Source of the DNA: Thermopolyspora flexuosa
GTDB lineage: Bacteria; Actinomycetota; Actinomycetes; Streptosporangiales; Streptosporangiaceae
Reading direction: 5' to 3'
Length of the DNA: 64,000 nucleotides
Assembly: GCF_006716785.1 (NCBI RefSeq)
Contig: NZ_VFPQ01000001.1
Coordinates: 3,100,001-3,164,000, forward strand
In this document: in pieces, positions 8,630 to 16,799 of the stretch
Position numbering within the stretch: position 1 is the stretch's first letter
Layout of the letters: each line of letters begins with the position of its first letter
Position numbers and translations under genes: made by a program
The notes under the pieces: generated by a model
The model's input: the letters and a program-made list of their open reading frames with translations, nothing else
Told to the model about the DNA's origin: nothing
Database searches by the model: none

Positions 8630-10282
8630 TCAGTGGCCGCGGAACGCCTCCTCCAGCCACCACGCCCCGCGCTCCCGGGTCACCTTCGCGTCGACCAGCA
8701 TCGGGCGGTCGCGCGGGCCCGTGACCCAGTCGGCGACGGCGGCGAGGTCGGCGGGCTCGCGCACGGTCACCGCCTCGAACCCGAAGCCCCGGCCGACCGC
8801 GGCGAGGTCGGCGGGCGGGAACTCGACCAGGTCGAGCGGGTGGCCGTCCGGCCCGAAGTGGTGGATCTCCGCGCCGTAGGCCTCGTCGTCGTACACCACG
8901 ACCAGCATCGGCAGGCCGAGCCGTACCACGGTCTCCAGCTCGGAGGCGGCCATGAACGCGCCGCCGTCGCCGAGCGCGGCCACCGGAAGCCGGTGCGGCT
9001 GGGCGAGCGCGGCGCCGATCGCCGTGGCGAGGCCGAGGCCGACCGACTGGAACGCCTGGGTGAAGCAGAAGGCGTTCTCGTCCGGGACCGACAGGAACAT
9101 CGACGGGTAGCCCATGAAGTTGCCGGAGTCGACCGCCACCACCCGCTCGGCGGGGAGCAGGTCGTCGAGCCGGATGGTGAGCGTGCGCGGGTCGATGCGG
9201 CCGCCGCCGGTCTCGTCCCGGTACGGCTCGGCCCGCCAGCGGATCCGGGCGGCGATGCGGCGGCCGACCTCGAGGGTGCGGTAGCGGCCGCCGGCGGGGG
9301 CGCCGAGGCGGTCGAGGGCGTCGGTGACCGCCCGCGCGACCGCGGCGACGTCGCCGGTGACGCCGAGGTCGACCGGCCGGTGCGCGCCGAGCGCCGCCGG
9401 GTCGTGGTCGACCTGGGCGACCTTCGCGCCCGGGCCGATGAGCCGGCCGTGCCGCATCGTCCACATGTTGAGCGCGCAGCCCCAGCCGACGATCAGGTCC
9501 GCGCCCGCGATCAGCTCGGCGGCGAGCGGCGAGGAGAACCCGCCGCTCACGTCGAGGTCCCATGGGCCGCCGCGGAACAGGCCCTTCGCCACGGCCGAGG
9601 TGGCGAGCAGCGCCCCGGCGCGCTCGCCGAGCGCCTCCAGCTCGTGCCGGGCGCCGCGGGCGCCGCGCCCGGCGACGAACACCGGGCGTTCGGCGGCGGC
9701 GAGCAGCCCGGCGAGCGCCTCCACCCCGGCCGGGTCCGGCTCGGCCGGGACGGGATCGGGCACCTCGGGCGTGCGGAACGTTCCGGGCAGCGCGCTCTCC
9801 TGCACCGGCAGCGGCAGGTTGAGCAGCACGGTCCGGCCGTCGCGGGCCGCCCGCCAGGCGCGGGCCACGTCGTCGAGCGCGGTCTCCGGGGAGCGCACCC
9901 GCTCGGCGGCCGCCCCGACCGCGGCGGCGAGCGCGTCCTGGTCGACGCGGAAGTTGGAGGTGGGCGAGGTCGCCTCCCCGGCGAGCACGAGCAGCGGGGT
10001 ACGGCTCTTGGCCGCCTCGGCGAGCCCGGTGAGCGCGTTGGTGAGGCCCGGCCCCTGGTGCACGCTCACCACGCCGACCGTGCCGGTCAGCCGCGCGTAG
10101 GCGTCCGCCATGGTGATCGCGCCGCCCTCGTGCCGGGCGGCCACGTACGGCACGCCGTGCCGTACCAGGGCGTTGGTCACGTGGAAGTTGCCGCTGCCGA
10201 CCACGCCGAAGGCGCGCGGCCCACCCGGCCCGGCCTTCGCCAGCTCGGCGACGGCCCGGCCCACCGCCTCGGCGACGTTCAC
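8630..10282 (-). CDS. Thiamine-pyrophosphate-dependent enzyme, acetolactate synthase/decarboxylase-like
   Basis: A 550-residue protein with the three-domain POX/ALS layout. The N-terminal Pyr domain carries the activating Glu in AARHEGGAITMADAYARL. A central Rossmann-like domain follows, and the C-terminal PP domain has the GDGGAFMAASELETVV metal/TPP motif ending in VVYDDEAYG. Such enzymes decarboxylate or ligate 2-keto acids (benzoylformate or sulfopyruvate decarboxylase, acetolactate synthase and relatives). It is not the biosynthetic IlvB by context, since no ilvN or ilvC is nearby. The start is a GTG at 10282 overlapping the TGA of the upstream cyclase-family gene (GTGA), so the two are translationally coupled and likely act on one pathway. 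The substrate is unknown. Confidence 0.82.
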   Translation of the reverse strand: MNVAEAVGRAVAELAKAGPGGPRAFGVVGSGNFHVTNALVRHGVPYVAARHEGGAITMADAYARLTGTVGVVSVHQGPGLTNALTGLAEAAKSRTPLLVLAGEATSPTSNFRVDQDALAAAVGAAAERVRSPETALDDVARAWRAARDGRTVLLNLPLPVQESALPGTFRTPEVPDPVPAEPDPAGVEALAGLLAAAERPVFVAGRGARGARHELEALGERAGALLATSAVAKGLFRGGPWDLDVSGGFSSPLAAELIAGADLIVGWGCALNMWTMRHGRLIGPGAKVAQVDHDPAALGAHRPVDLGVTGDVAAVARAVTDALDRLGAPAGGRYRTLEVGRRIAARIRWRAEPYRDETGGGRIDPRTLTIRLDDLLPAERVVAVDSGNFMGYPSMFLSVPDENAFCFTQAFQSVGLGLATAIGAALAQPHRLPVAALGDGGAFMAASELETVVRLGLPMLVVVYDDEAYGAEIHHFGPDGHPLDLVEFPPADLAAVGRGFGFEAVTVREPADLAAVADWVTGPRDRPMLVDAKVTRERGAWWLEEAFRGH

Positions 10283-11040
10283 CGCTCCACCAGGGCGATC
10301 ACGCGGGCCGGGCTGCCGGAGCCGCCGAGGATCGGCAGCGGGCCGGCGATCACGACCGCGCCGGTGGGCGGCAGCCGGTCGAGGTTGCGCAGCTGGGTGA
10401 GGCCGTACTTGCCCGCGCCGAGCAGGTAGGCGTGGCAGGGGAAGGCCGGGTCGAAGCCGCCCGCGGCGCCCGCGTCGGTGCCGACCGTCTCCACGCCGAT
10501 GCCCGCGATCGGGGTCTGCTCGGCGAGCCAGCGGGCGCACTCCACCGAGACGCCCGGGGTGTGGCCCTCGTTGAGGAACTCCTCCTCCGAGTCGCCGCGG
10601 GCGGCCCAGCCGGTGCGGTAGAGCAGCCAGCCGCCCTCCGGCAGCGGGCCGTGCCGCTCCTGCCAGGCGGTGACGTGCTCGACCTGGAGCAGGAAGTCGG
10701 GGTCGGCGGCGGCCTCGGCGGTGAAGTCGAGCACCACGGCCGGGGCGATCAGCCGGGAGACCGGCACCTGGGCGACGTCCTCGCCGTCCTTGCCGGTGAT
10801 CCAGTGGATCGGCGCGTCGAAGTGGGTGCCGGTGTGCTCGCCGGTGGTGATGTTGTTCCAGTACCAGGCCGGGCCGCGGTCGTCGTACCGGCTGATCTCC
10901 TCCAGGCGGAACGGCACCGTGTTGCCGAACGGCTCCGGCAGCTTGAGGATCGGCGTCGTCTCCGACAGCGGCGCGGTGAGGTCGATCACCTCGATCGAGC
11001 CGTTGCCGATGCCCTCGAGCAGGCTGCGCAACACCGACAT
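10279..11040 (-). CDS. Cyclase-family metal hydrolase (kynurenine formamidase-like)
   Basis: A 253-residue protein of the PF04199 cyclase family. The metal-binding motif HTGTHFDAPIHW is intact near residues 73-84, with further family segments IDLTAPLSETTP at the N-terminus and GVETVGTDAG. Members hydrolyse amides or lactams such as N-formylkynurenine or isatin. The coupled downstream TPP enzyme suggests a hydrolysis then decarboxylation route on an unknown substrate (inference). The start ATG at 11040 has GGGAGG upstream. It is divergent from dhaK. No kynureninase or other tryptophan-degradation gene is present, so I do not name it kynB. Confidence 0.82.
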   Translation of the reverse strand: MSVLRSLLEGIGNGSIEVIDLTAPLSETTPILKLPEPFGNTVPFRLEEISRYDDRGPAWYWNNITTGEHTGTHFDAPIHWITGKDGEDVAQVPVSRLIAPAVVLDFTAEAAADPDFLLQVEHVTAWQERHGPLPEGGWLLYRTGWAARGDSEEEFLNEGHTPGVSVECARWLAEQTPIAGIGVETVGTDAGAAGGFDPAFPCHAYLLGAGKYGLTQLRNLDRLPPTGAVVIAGPLPILGGSGSPARVIALVER

Positions 11041-11104
11041 CGTCGCCTCCCAGGCGGTTATCCGGTCCGGGGCAGAACCCGGCATATCTGATGAGGAATG
11101 TCCA

Positions 11105-11128
11105 GATCCTCCTATATCGATAAGGATC
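11105..11128. promoter_or_regulatory. Inverted repeat between the cyclase unit and dhaK
   Basis: GATCCT at 11105-11110 and AGGATC at 11123-11128 flank an AT-rich centre (TATATCGATA). This is the lowest-GC patch in the divergent intergenic region and probably holds the promoters. No regulator gene is adjacent. Confidence 0.3.
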
Positions 11129-11223
11129 ATCGCCACCCCGGGTGCTTGCCGATGCCGGGAAGCGGAAAAGGGTCTCCACGAGGGGTGTCGTAACGGCACC
11201 GACGCAAGGACGGGGATCGCATC

Positions 11224-12216
11224 GTGAAGAAGCTCATCAACGACGCCGAGTCCGTGGTCGCCGACGCCCTGGCCGGGATGGCGGCGGCACACCCGTCGCT
11301 CCGCGTCGACGTGCGGAACCGCATCGTGCTGCGCGCCTCCGGCCCGCGCCCCGGCAAGGTCGCCGTGGTCTCCGGCGGCGGCTCCGGCCACGAGCCGCTG
11401 CACGCCGGATACGTCGGGTACGGCATGCTGGACGCGGCCTGTCCCGGGGAGATCTTCACCTCCCCGGTGCCCGACCAGATGCTCGAGGCGGGCCAGCGCA
11501 TGCACGGCGGGGCCGGGGTGCTCTTCGTGGTGAAGAACTACACCGGCGACGTGCTCAACTTCGAGATGGCCGCCGAGGCGCTCGCCGAGGAGGGCATCGA
11601 GGTGGCGAGCGTGCTCGTCAACGACGACGTGGCGGTGCAGGACTCGGTGTACACCGCCGGGCGGCGCGGCACCGGGGCCACCGTGCTCGTCGAGAAGATC
11701 ACCGGCGCGCTCGCCGAGACCGGCGCCCCGCTCGCCGAGATCGCGCTCACCGGCGAGGAGGTGAACGCCCGCAGCCGCTCCTTCGGCATCGCGCTCACCC
11801 CATGCGTCACCCCTGCGGCCGGCGAGCCGACGTTCGAGCTCGGCCCGAACGAGGTGGAGCTCGGCATCGGCATCCACGGGGAGCCGGGCCGTACCCGCAC
11901 CGCGCTCGAGCCCGCCCGGGAGCTGGTGCGCATCGCGATGGACGCGATCAACGACGACCTGCCGCTCAGCGGCGACGTGCTCGTCATGGTCAACGGCATG
12001 GGCGGCACCCCGCTGATCGAGCTGTACGTGGTCTTCGCCGAGGTCGCCGCGTACCTGCGCCGCAAGGGGGCGAACGTCACCCGGCGGCTCGTGGGGAACT
12101 ACATCACGAGCCTCGACATGCAGGGGTTCTCGGTGACCGTCTGCCGGCTGGACGAGCGGCTCACCCTCCTGTGGGACGCCCCGGTCGAGACCCCGGCGCT
12201 GCGGTGGGGCCGGTAG
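11224..12216 (+). CDS. dhaK: Dihydroxyacetone kinase, substrate-binding subunit DhaK
   Basis: A 330-residue DhaK. It binds dihydroxyacetone covalently through a His; the family phrase GIGIHGEPG places this at His218, the same number as in the E. coli enzyme. The N-terminal SGGGSGHEPLHAGYVG substrate loop is intact. The start is GTG at 11224 after AAGGACGGGG. It is the first gene of dhaK-dhaL-dhaM, the PTS-dependent kinase that makes dihydroxyacetone phosphate using PEP (via EI and HPr, encoded elsewhere) rather than ATP. No glycerol dehydrogenase or DhaR-type regulator is adjacent. Confidence 0.96.
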   Translation: MKKLINDAESVVADALAGMAAAHPSLRVDVRNRIVLRASGPRPGKVAVVSGGGSGHEPLHAGYVGYGMLDAACPGEIFTSPVPDQMLEAGQRMHGGAGVLFVVKNYTGDVLNFEMAAEALAEEGIEVASVLVNDDVAVQDSVYTAGRRGTGATVLVEKITGALAETGAPLAEIALTGEEVNARSRSFGIALTPCVTPAAGEPTFELGPNEVELGIGIHGEPGRTRTALEPARELVRIAMDAINDDLPLSGDVLVMVNGMGGTPLIELYVVFAEVAAYLRRKGANVTRRLVGNYITSLDMQGFSVTVCRLDERLTLLWDAPVETPALRWGR

Positions 12217-12253
12217 GCGAGGGACGGCGGACGGACGGCGGAAGGAGACAGCG

Positions 12254-12907
12254 GTGGACACTCGGTTCTTCGCCGCGTGGCTGGAGGAGTGCGCCAGGGT
12301 CGTGCACGAGCAGCGGGAGTACCTCACCCGGCTCGACGCGGCGATCGGCGACGCCGACCACGGCAACAACCTCGACCGCGGCTTCACCGGGATCCGCCAG
12401 GCCCTCGCCGAGAACGCGCCGAAGACCCCCGGCTCGCTGCTCGCCCTCGCGGGCACCACGCTGGTCCGCAAGGTCGGCGGAGCGTCCGGCCCGCTGTACG
12501 GCAGCGCCCTGCGGCAGATGGGCAAGGCGCTGGGCGACGCCGAGACGGTCGGCCTTGCGGAGCTGACCGGGGCGCTCGAGACCGGCCTGCAGACGGTGCG
12601 CCGGCTCGGCGGCGCCGAGGTCGGGGACAAGACCATGGTGGACGCGCTCGCCCCGGCCTGCGTCGCGCTGCGGCGGGCGGTGGAGGAGGGGGTCAAGCCG
12701 CAGGAGGCGCTGAGCCGCGCCGCGGACGCGGCCGACAAGGGGGCGAAGGACACCGTCTCGATGCAGGCGCGCAAGGGCCGGGCGAGCTATCTCGGGCCGC
12801 GCAGCATCGGTCACCAGGACCCGGGCGCCACCTCGACCGCGCTCATCCTCGCCGCGCTGCGCGACGTCGCGGTCTCCTGGGCGGAGCCCGGGGCGGCGGG
12901 GCCGTGA
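12254..12907 (+). CDS. dhaL: Dihydroxyacetone kinase, ADP-binding subunit DhaL
   Basis: A 217-residue DhaL. It holds ADP/Mg as a bound cofactor that is rephosphorylated by DhaM and then phosphorylates the dihydroxyacetone on DhaK. The Mg-binding aspartates are in AIGDADHGNNLDRGF near the N-terminus, and the conserved C-terminal SYLGPRSIGHQDPGA is present. The start GTG at 12254 has GAAGGAG 6-7 nt upstream. It lies 37 nt after dhaK in the same unit. Confidence 0.95.
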   Translation: MDTRFFAAWLEECARVVHEQREYLTRLDAAIGDADHGNNLDRGFTGIRQALAENAPKTPGSLLALAGTTLVRKVGGASGPLYGSALRQMGKALGDAETVGLAELTGALETGLQTVRRLGGAEVGDKTMVDALAPACVALRRAVEEGVKPQEALSRAADAADKGAKDTVSMQARKGRASYLGPRSIGHQDPGATSTALILAALRDVAVSWAEPGAAGP

Positions 12908-12979
12908 ACCGGGCGGGCCCGCACGCCGCGCGCGCGGAAGGCGCGAACGGTCCGATCGGGAACGTGGGTGGGAGCCTGA

Positions 12980-13360
12980 ATGGTGGGAATCGTGGTGGTC
13001 TCGCACAGTCCGGCGCTCGCCCGTGAGGTGGCCGCCCTGACCCGTGTCCTCGCCCCGGTCCCGGCGCCCATCGCTCCGGCGGGCGGGGCCGCGGACGGCT
13101 CGGCCGGCGCCGACATCGACCGGGTGCGCGACGCGGTCCGCTCGGTCGACCAGGGGGACGGCGTCGTCCTCCTAGCCGACCTCGGCAGCTCGGTGCTCAC
13201 CGCGAGACTGCTGGTGGAGGAGCTCGGCGACCCCTCCGTGGTGCTCGCCGACGCGCCCCTGGTGGAGGGCGCGGTCGCCGCCTCGGTCATGGCGGGGGCC
13301 GGTGCCCCGCTCGCCGAGGTGCTCGCCGCCGCGGAAGGGGCCCGGGCCGGCAAGCTCTGA
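12980..13360 (+). CDS. dhaM: Phosphotransfer subunit DhaM (EIIA-Man-like)
   Basis: A 126-residue single-domain DhaM. His9 in VVVSHSPALA is the phosphate acceptor that takes phosphate from HPr and passes it to the ADP on DhaL. Only the EIIA-Man-like domain is present; the HPr and EI-like extensions of the E. coli protein are absent, so separate PTS proteins are required. The ATG at 12980 is preceded by GGGAG. The 72-nt gap after dhaL has no terminator-like structure, so the three genes are probably co-transcribed. Confidence 0.93.
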   Translation: MVGIVVVSHSPALAREVAALTRVLAPVPAPIAPAGGAADGSAGADIDRVRDAVRSVDQGDGVVLLADLGSSVLTARLLVEELGDPSVVLADAPLVEGAVAASVMAGAGAPLAEVLAAAEGARAGKL

Positions 13361-13425
13361 CGGCCGCACGGCACCGATCCCGGGCGCGGCGCGCACCGGG
13401 AGTGCGGCCTGACGACGCGACGTGC

Positions 13426-13854
13426 TCAGCCGTGCAGGTAGCCGACGAGGTGGGCGTTCTCGGTCTCCAGCTCCTCGATCGCGCTCTTCACCACGTCGCC
13501 GATGCTCACGATCCCGGCGAGCCGACCGTTCTTCACCACCGGGATGTGCCGGATCCGGTGGTTGGTCATGGTACGGCGCAGCTCGTCGACGTTGGCGTCG
13601 GGACCGCAGGTGCGCACCTCGGTCGTCATGATCGACGAGACCGGGGCGTCGAGGATCTCCGCGCCCCGCTCGTGGAGCTTGCGGACGATGTCCCGCTCGG
13701 AGACGATGCCCGCGATGGTGGCGCCGTCGTCGGAGACGACCACGGCGCCGATGTTGAGGCCGGCGAGCACCGCCAGCAGCTCGCGCACGGTGGCGGACGG
13801 CCGGACCGTCGCCACGCTGGTTCCCTTGCGCTGGAGGATCGTGCCGATGAGCAA
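13426..13854 (-). CDS. CBS-pair domain protein
   Basis: A 142-residue protein made of two CBS motifs (about residues 5-65 and 75-130; AGIVSERDIVRKL and AGIVSIGDVVKSA). Tandem CBS pairs bind adenosine nucleotides and regulate partners; no partner domain is fused here and the role is unknown. I chose a TTG start at 13854 because AAAGGTGG lies 6 nt upstream and homologous proteins start at this LIGTIL-like strand. An upstream ATG at 13926 would add 24 Arg-rich residues that look non-coding. It converges with dhaM. Confidence 0.85.
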   Translation of the reverse strand: MLIGTILQRKGTSVATVRPSATVRELLAVLAGLNIGAVVVSDDGATIAGIVSERDIVRKLHERGAEILDAPVSSIMTTEVRTCGPDANVDELRRTMTNHRIRHIPVVKNGRLAGIVSIGDVVKSAIEELETENAHLVGYLHG

Positions 13855-14077
13855 GCGCCACCACCTTTCGCACGGGCCGGCCGGACCGCCGGTGCGGACC
13901 CGTGCGCACCGCGCACGCCCGGGCACGGCGAAGGACCGTGTTACCCAGGCAACAGCTCGTCATCCGCGCTCGTCAAGGGCGATATCGGAGGTAACGGTAA
14001 AGAAACCGCGGCAGTAGGTCCCCCGGGGACGTGACCTCGGCCACGCCACCGGCACCGGCCGGGGATAGATTCACCTC

Positions 14078-14563
14078 ATGACCGACGACGTCGAACCGCG
14101 CTGGCTCACCGGGGCCGAGCAACGGGCGTGGCGCGCCATCCTCGCCGCTCACAAACTCCTGGACCACCGGCTCGACCGTGAGCTGCACGAGTTCGGGCTC
14201 TCCCTCAACGACTACGAGATCCTCGTCCACCTCTCCGAGAGCCCCGAGCGCCGGATGCGGATGAGCGACCTGGCCGCCGCCACGATCCAGTCCCGCAGCC
14301 GGCTGTCCCACCAGATCTCCCGGATGGAGGCGGCGGGCCTGGTCGCGCGGGAGACCTGCCAGCACGACCGGCGGGGCACCTTCGCGGTGCTCACCGAGCA
14401 CGGCTGGGCGACGATGCAGCGGGTCGCCCCCCACCACGTGGCGGGGGTGCGCCGCCACTTCCTCGACATGCTCAGCCCGGAGGACCTGGAGACGCTGGAG
14501 AAGGCGTACGCGCCGGTCATCGCCCACCTGCAGCGGATCCGCGCGGAGGAGGGCGACCGGTAG
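14078..14563 (+). CDS. MarR-family transcriptional regulator
   Basis: A 161-residue winged-helix regulator. The recognition region is RMRMSDLAAATIQSRSRLSH, followed by the wing (CQHDRRGTFAVLTEHGWATM). MarR proteins bind palindromes as dimers and often sense small aromatic compounds. The target is unclear because no divergent partner gene is adjacent. ATG 14078 follows GGGGATAGATTCACCTC. It converges with der across a short hairpin. Confidence 0.88.
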   Translation: MTDDVEPRWLTGAEQRAWRAILAAHKLLDHRLDRELHEFGLSLNDYEILVHLSESPERRMRMSDLAAATIQSRSRLSHQISRMEAAGLVARETCQHDRRGTFAVLTEHGWATMQRVAPHHVAGVRRHFLDMLSPEDLETLEKAYAPVIAHLQRIRAEEGDR

Positions 14564-14568
14564 CGGGT

Positions 14569-14589
14569 GGCCGCCCGGAACCGGCGGCC
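14569..14589. terminator. Bidirectional hairpin between MarR gene and der
   Basis: A 7-bp perfect stem GGCCGCC/GGCGGCC with a 7-nt loop lies in the 38-nt gap between two convergent stops, so it can serve both. Confidence 0.5.
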
Positions 14590-14601
14590 CCCGCCCCGCG
14601 G

Positions 14602-16038
14602 TCAGCGGTGCTTGGCCGCCGGAGGCGCGCCGCGGCGCTCGCGGATCCGCATGCTGATGACGATCGGCGAGCCATCGAAGCCGTACGTCTCGCGGATGCG
14701 GCGCTCGATGAACCGGCGGTAGGTCTCCTCCAGGAAGCCGGTGGTGAACAGGATGAACCGCGGCGGCTCGACGTCGGCCTGCGTGGCGAAGAGGATCTTG
14801 GGCTGCTTGCCGCCGCGCACCGGCGGGGGCGTGGCCGCGACCAGCTCGCCGAGGAACTGGTTGAGCTTCGCCGTCGGCACCCGGTTCGACCAGGACTCGA
14901 GCGCGCGCTCGATCGCCGGGACGAGCTTCTCCACGTTGCGCCCGGTCTTGGCGGAGATGTTCACCCGCAGCGCCCAGGGGGTGCGGGTCATCCGCCGCTT
15001 GATCTCCCGCTCCAGGTCGTAGCGGCGCTCCTCGTCGAGCAGGTCCCACTTGTTGAACGCGATCACCATCGCCCGGCCCGCGTCCGCGACCATGCTCATG
15101 ATCCGCAGGTCCTGCTCGCTGAGCGGCTGCGAGGCGTCGATCAGCACGACCGCGACCTCGGCCCGCTCCAGGGCGGCCTTGGTGCGCATGGTCGCGTAGA
15201 AGTCGGCGCCCTTCAGCTCCCGCTCGCGCCGCCGGATGCCCGCGGTGTCGATGAACCGCCAGGTCTTGCCGCCGAGCTCGATCAGCTCGTCCACCGGGTC
15301 CCGGGTGGTGCCCGCCATCGGGTCGACGAGCACCCGCTCCTCCCCGGCGAGCCGGTTGAGCAGCGACGACTTGCCCACGTTCGGCTTGCCGACGAGCGCG
15401 ATCCGGCGCGGCCCGCGGTCGCCGCCGAACTGCTCGGGCGGCGCCTCGGGCAGCAGGTCGAGCACGGTGTCGAGCAGGTCGCCGCTGCCCCGGCCGTGCA
15501 GCGCCGACACCGGGCGGGGCTCGCCCAGGCCGAGCGACCACAGCACCGAGGACTCCAGCTCGAGCTGCGGGTTGTCCGCCTTGTTCGCGGCGAGGATGAC
15601 CGGCTTGCCGGTACGGCGCAGCACCGCGCCGACCGCCTCGTCGGCGTCGGTGACCCCGACCGTGGCGTCCACCACGAACACGATCACGTCGGCGAGCTCG
15701 GCCGCGACCTGCGCCTGCTCGGCGATGCGCAGCCCCATGCCGGTCGCGTCGGGGTCCCACCCGCCGGTGTCGACCAGGGTGAACCGGCGTCCCCGCCAGG
15801 ACGCCTCGTAGGTGACCCGGTCGCGGGTGACGCCGGGCACGTCCTCCACCACCGCCTCGCGGCGGCCGATGATCCGGTTGACCAGCGTGGACTTGCCGAC
15901 GTTCGGGCGGCCCACGATCGCGACGACCGGCAGCGGACCGGCGGCGCCACCGCCTCCGCCCTGGTCCCGGTCGCCCTGCTCCAGGTCGGCGAACTCGGCC
16001 GCGATCAGGCCCTCGTCGCCATCGTAGTCCCCCGTCAC
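14602..16038 (-). CDS. der: Ribosome-assembly GTPase Der (EngA)
   Basis: A 478-residue protein with two GTPase domains and a C-terminal KH-like domain. Domain 1 has [12 protein letters not shown] and NKAD; domain 2 has [12 protein letters not shown] and NKWD. It acts in 50S subunit maturation. The N-terminus carries a short acidic, Gly-rich extension before the first G1 motif, as in other actinobacteria. The start is a GTG at 16038 overlapping the cmk stop (GTGA), so cmk-der is translationally coupled. An apparent longer frame upstream is the shadow of cmk. Confidence 0.95.
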   Translation of the reverse strand: MTGDYDGDEGLIAAEFADLEQGDRDQGGGGGAAGPLPVVAIVGRPNVGKSTLVNRIIGRREAVVEDVPGVTRDRVTYEASWRGRRFTLVDTGGWDPDATGMGLRIAEQAQVAAELADVIVFVVDATVGVTDADEAVGAVLRRTGKPVILAANKADNPQLELESSVLWSLGLGEPRPVSALHGRGSGDLLDTVLDLLPEAPPEQFGGDRGPRRIALVGKPNVGKSSLLNRLAGEERVLVDPMAGTTRDPVDELIELGGKTWRFIDTAGIRRRERELKGADFYATMRTKAALERAEVAVVLIDASQPLSEQDLRIMSMVADAGRAMVIAFNKWDLLDEERRYDLEREIKRRMTRTPWALRVNISAKTGRNVEKLVPAIERALESWSNRVPTAKLNQFLGELVAATPPPVRGGKQPKILFATQADVEPPRFILFTTGFLEETYRRFIERRIRETYGFDGSPIVISMRIRERRGAPPAAKHR

Positions 16039-16709
16039 GACGTTCTCTCCTTCGTCAGGCGCAGCACCTCGGCGATCACCTCGTCGAGGGTGAGCCCTGT
16101 GGTGTCCAGTTCGACGGCGTCGTCCGCCTTGGCCAGCGGGTTGACCGGCCGCGTCGAGTCGAGCTGATCCCGCCGGGCCATCGCCTCCCGCTGCGCCTCG
16201 AGGGTGGTGCCGGTCAGCTCCGCGGTACGGCGCCGCGCGCGCTCCTCGGCGCTCGCGGTGAGGAAGATCTTGACGGTGGCGTCCGGGGCGACCACCGTGC
16301 CGATGTCGCGGCCCTCGATCACGATGCCCGCGCCGTCCCGGCACGCCTCGTCCATGATCTCCCGCTGCCGGGCGACGAGGCGCCGCCGTACCTCGGGCAC
16401 CGCGCTCACCGCGGACACCGCGCCCGTGACCTCGGGGCCGCGGATCGGCCCGGCCACGTCCACGCCGTCGACGGCGATCGCAGGCGCGTCCGGGTCGGTG
16501 CCGACCACGAGCTCGGGCTCGCCGGCACGGGCGGCGACCGCCGCCGCGTCGCCGACGTCCACGCCCTCGCGCAGCATCCACCAGGTGATCGCGCGGTACA
16601 TCGCGCCCGTGTCGAGATAGCGCAGGCCGAGCTCGCGGGCGACCCCGCGGGACACGCTCGACTTGCCCGACCCCGAAGGACCGTCAATGGCGACGACCAG
16701 ACCGGCCAC
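16035..16709 (-). CDS. cmk: Cytidylate kinase
   Basis: A 224-residue (d)CMP kinase that makes CDP/dCDP. The P-loop [13 protein letters not shown] is at residues 8-20, and [13 protein letters not shown] and EGRDIGTVV are the CMP-binding segments. GTG start at 16709 with GGAG 5-8 nt upstream. It is the first gene of the cmk-der pair. In many actinobacteria tyrA directly precedes cmk; here a carotenoid oxygenase and TetR gene sit between them. Confidence 0.95.
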   Translation of the reverse strand: MAGLVVAIDGPSGSGKSSVSRGVARELGLRYLDTGAMYRAITWWMLREGVDVGDAAAVAARAGEPELVVGTDPDAPAIAVDGVDVAGPIRGPEVTGAVSAVSAVPEVRRRLVARQREIMDEACRDGAGIVIEGRDIGTVVAPDATVKIFLTASAEERARRRTAELTGTTLEAQREAMARRDQLDSTRPVNPLAKADDAVELDTTGLTLDEVIAEVLRLTKERTS

Positions 16710-16761
16710 GCTGTCTCCATTCCGTTCGAGTTGCCGCCCACGAGGTTACCGGGATCGGGCA

Positions 16762-16785
16762 CCCGCCCGCGCACGCGCGGGCGGG
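16762..16785 (-). terminator. Hairpin terminator after the carotenoid oxygenase gene
   Basis: A perfect 10-bp stem (CCCGCCCGCG/CGCGGGCGGG) with a CACG loop lies 15 nt after the leftward stop and before the cmk start. Confidence 0.65.
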
Positions 16786-16799
16786 CCTGTGGATATCCG

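Noticed and set aside
10279-11040. Naming the cyclase-family gene kynB
   Set aside because: Only the family motif supports it; no kynurenine-pathway gene is adjacent and the partner is a TPP enzyme.
13362-13409. Inverted repeat GGCCGCAC/GTGCGGCC after dhaM as a terminator
   Set aside because: The 32-nt loop is long and the arms are common GC words; too weak to list.
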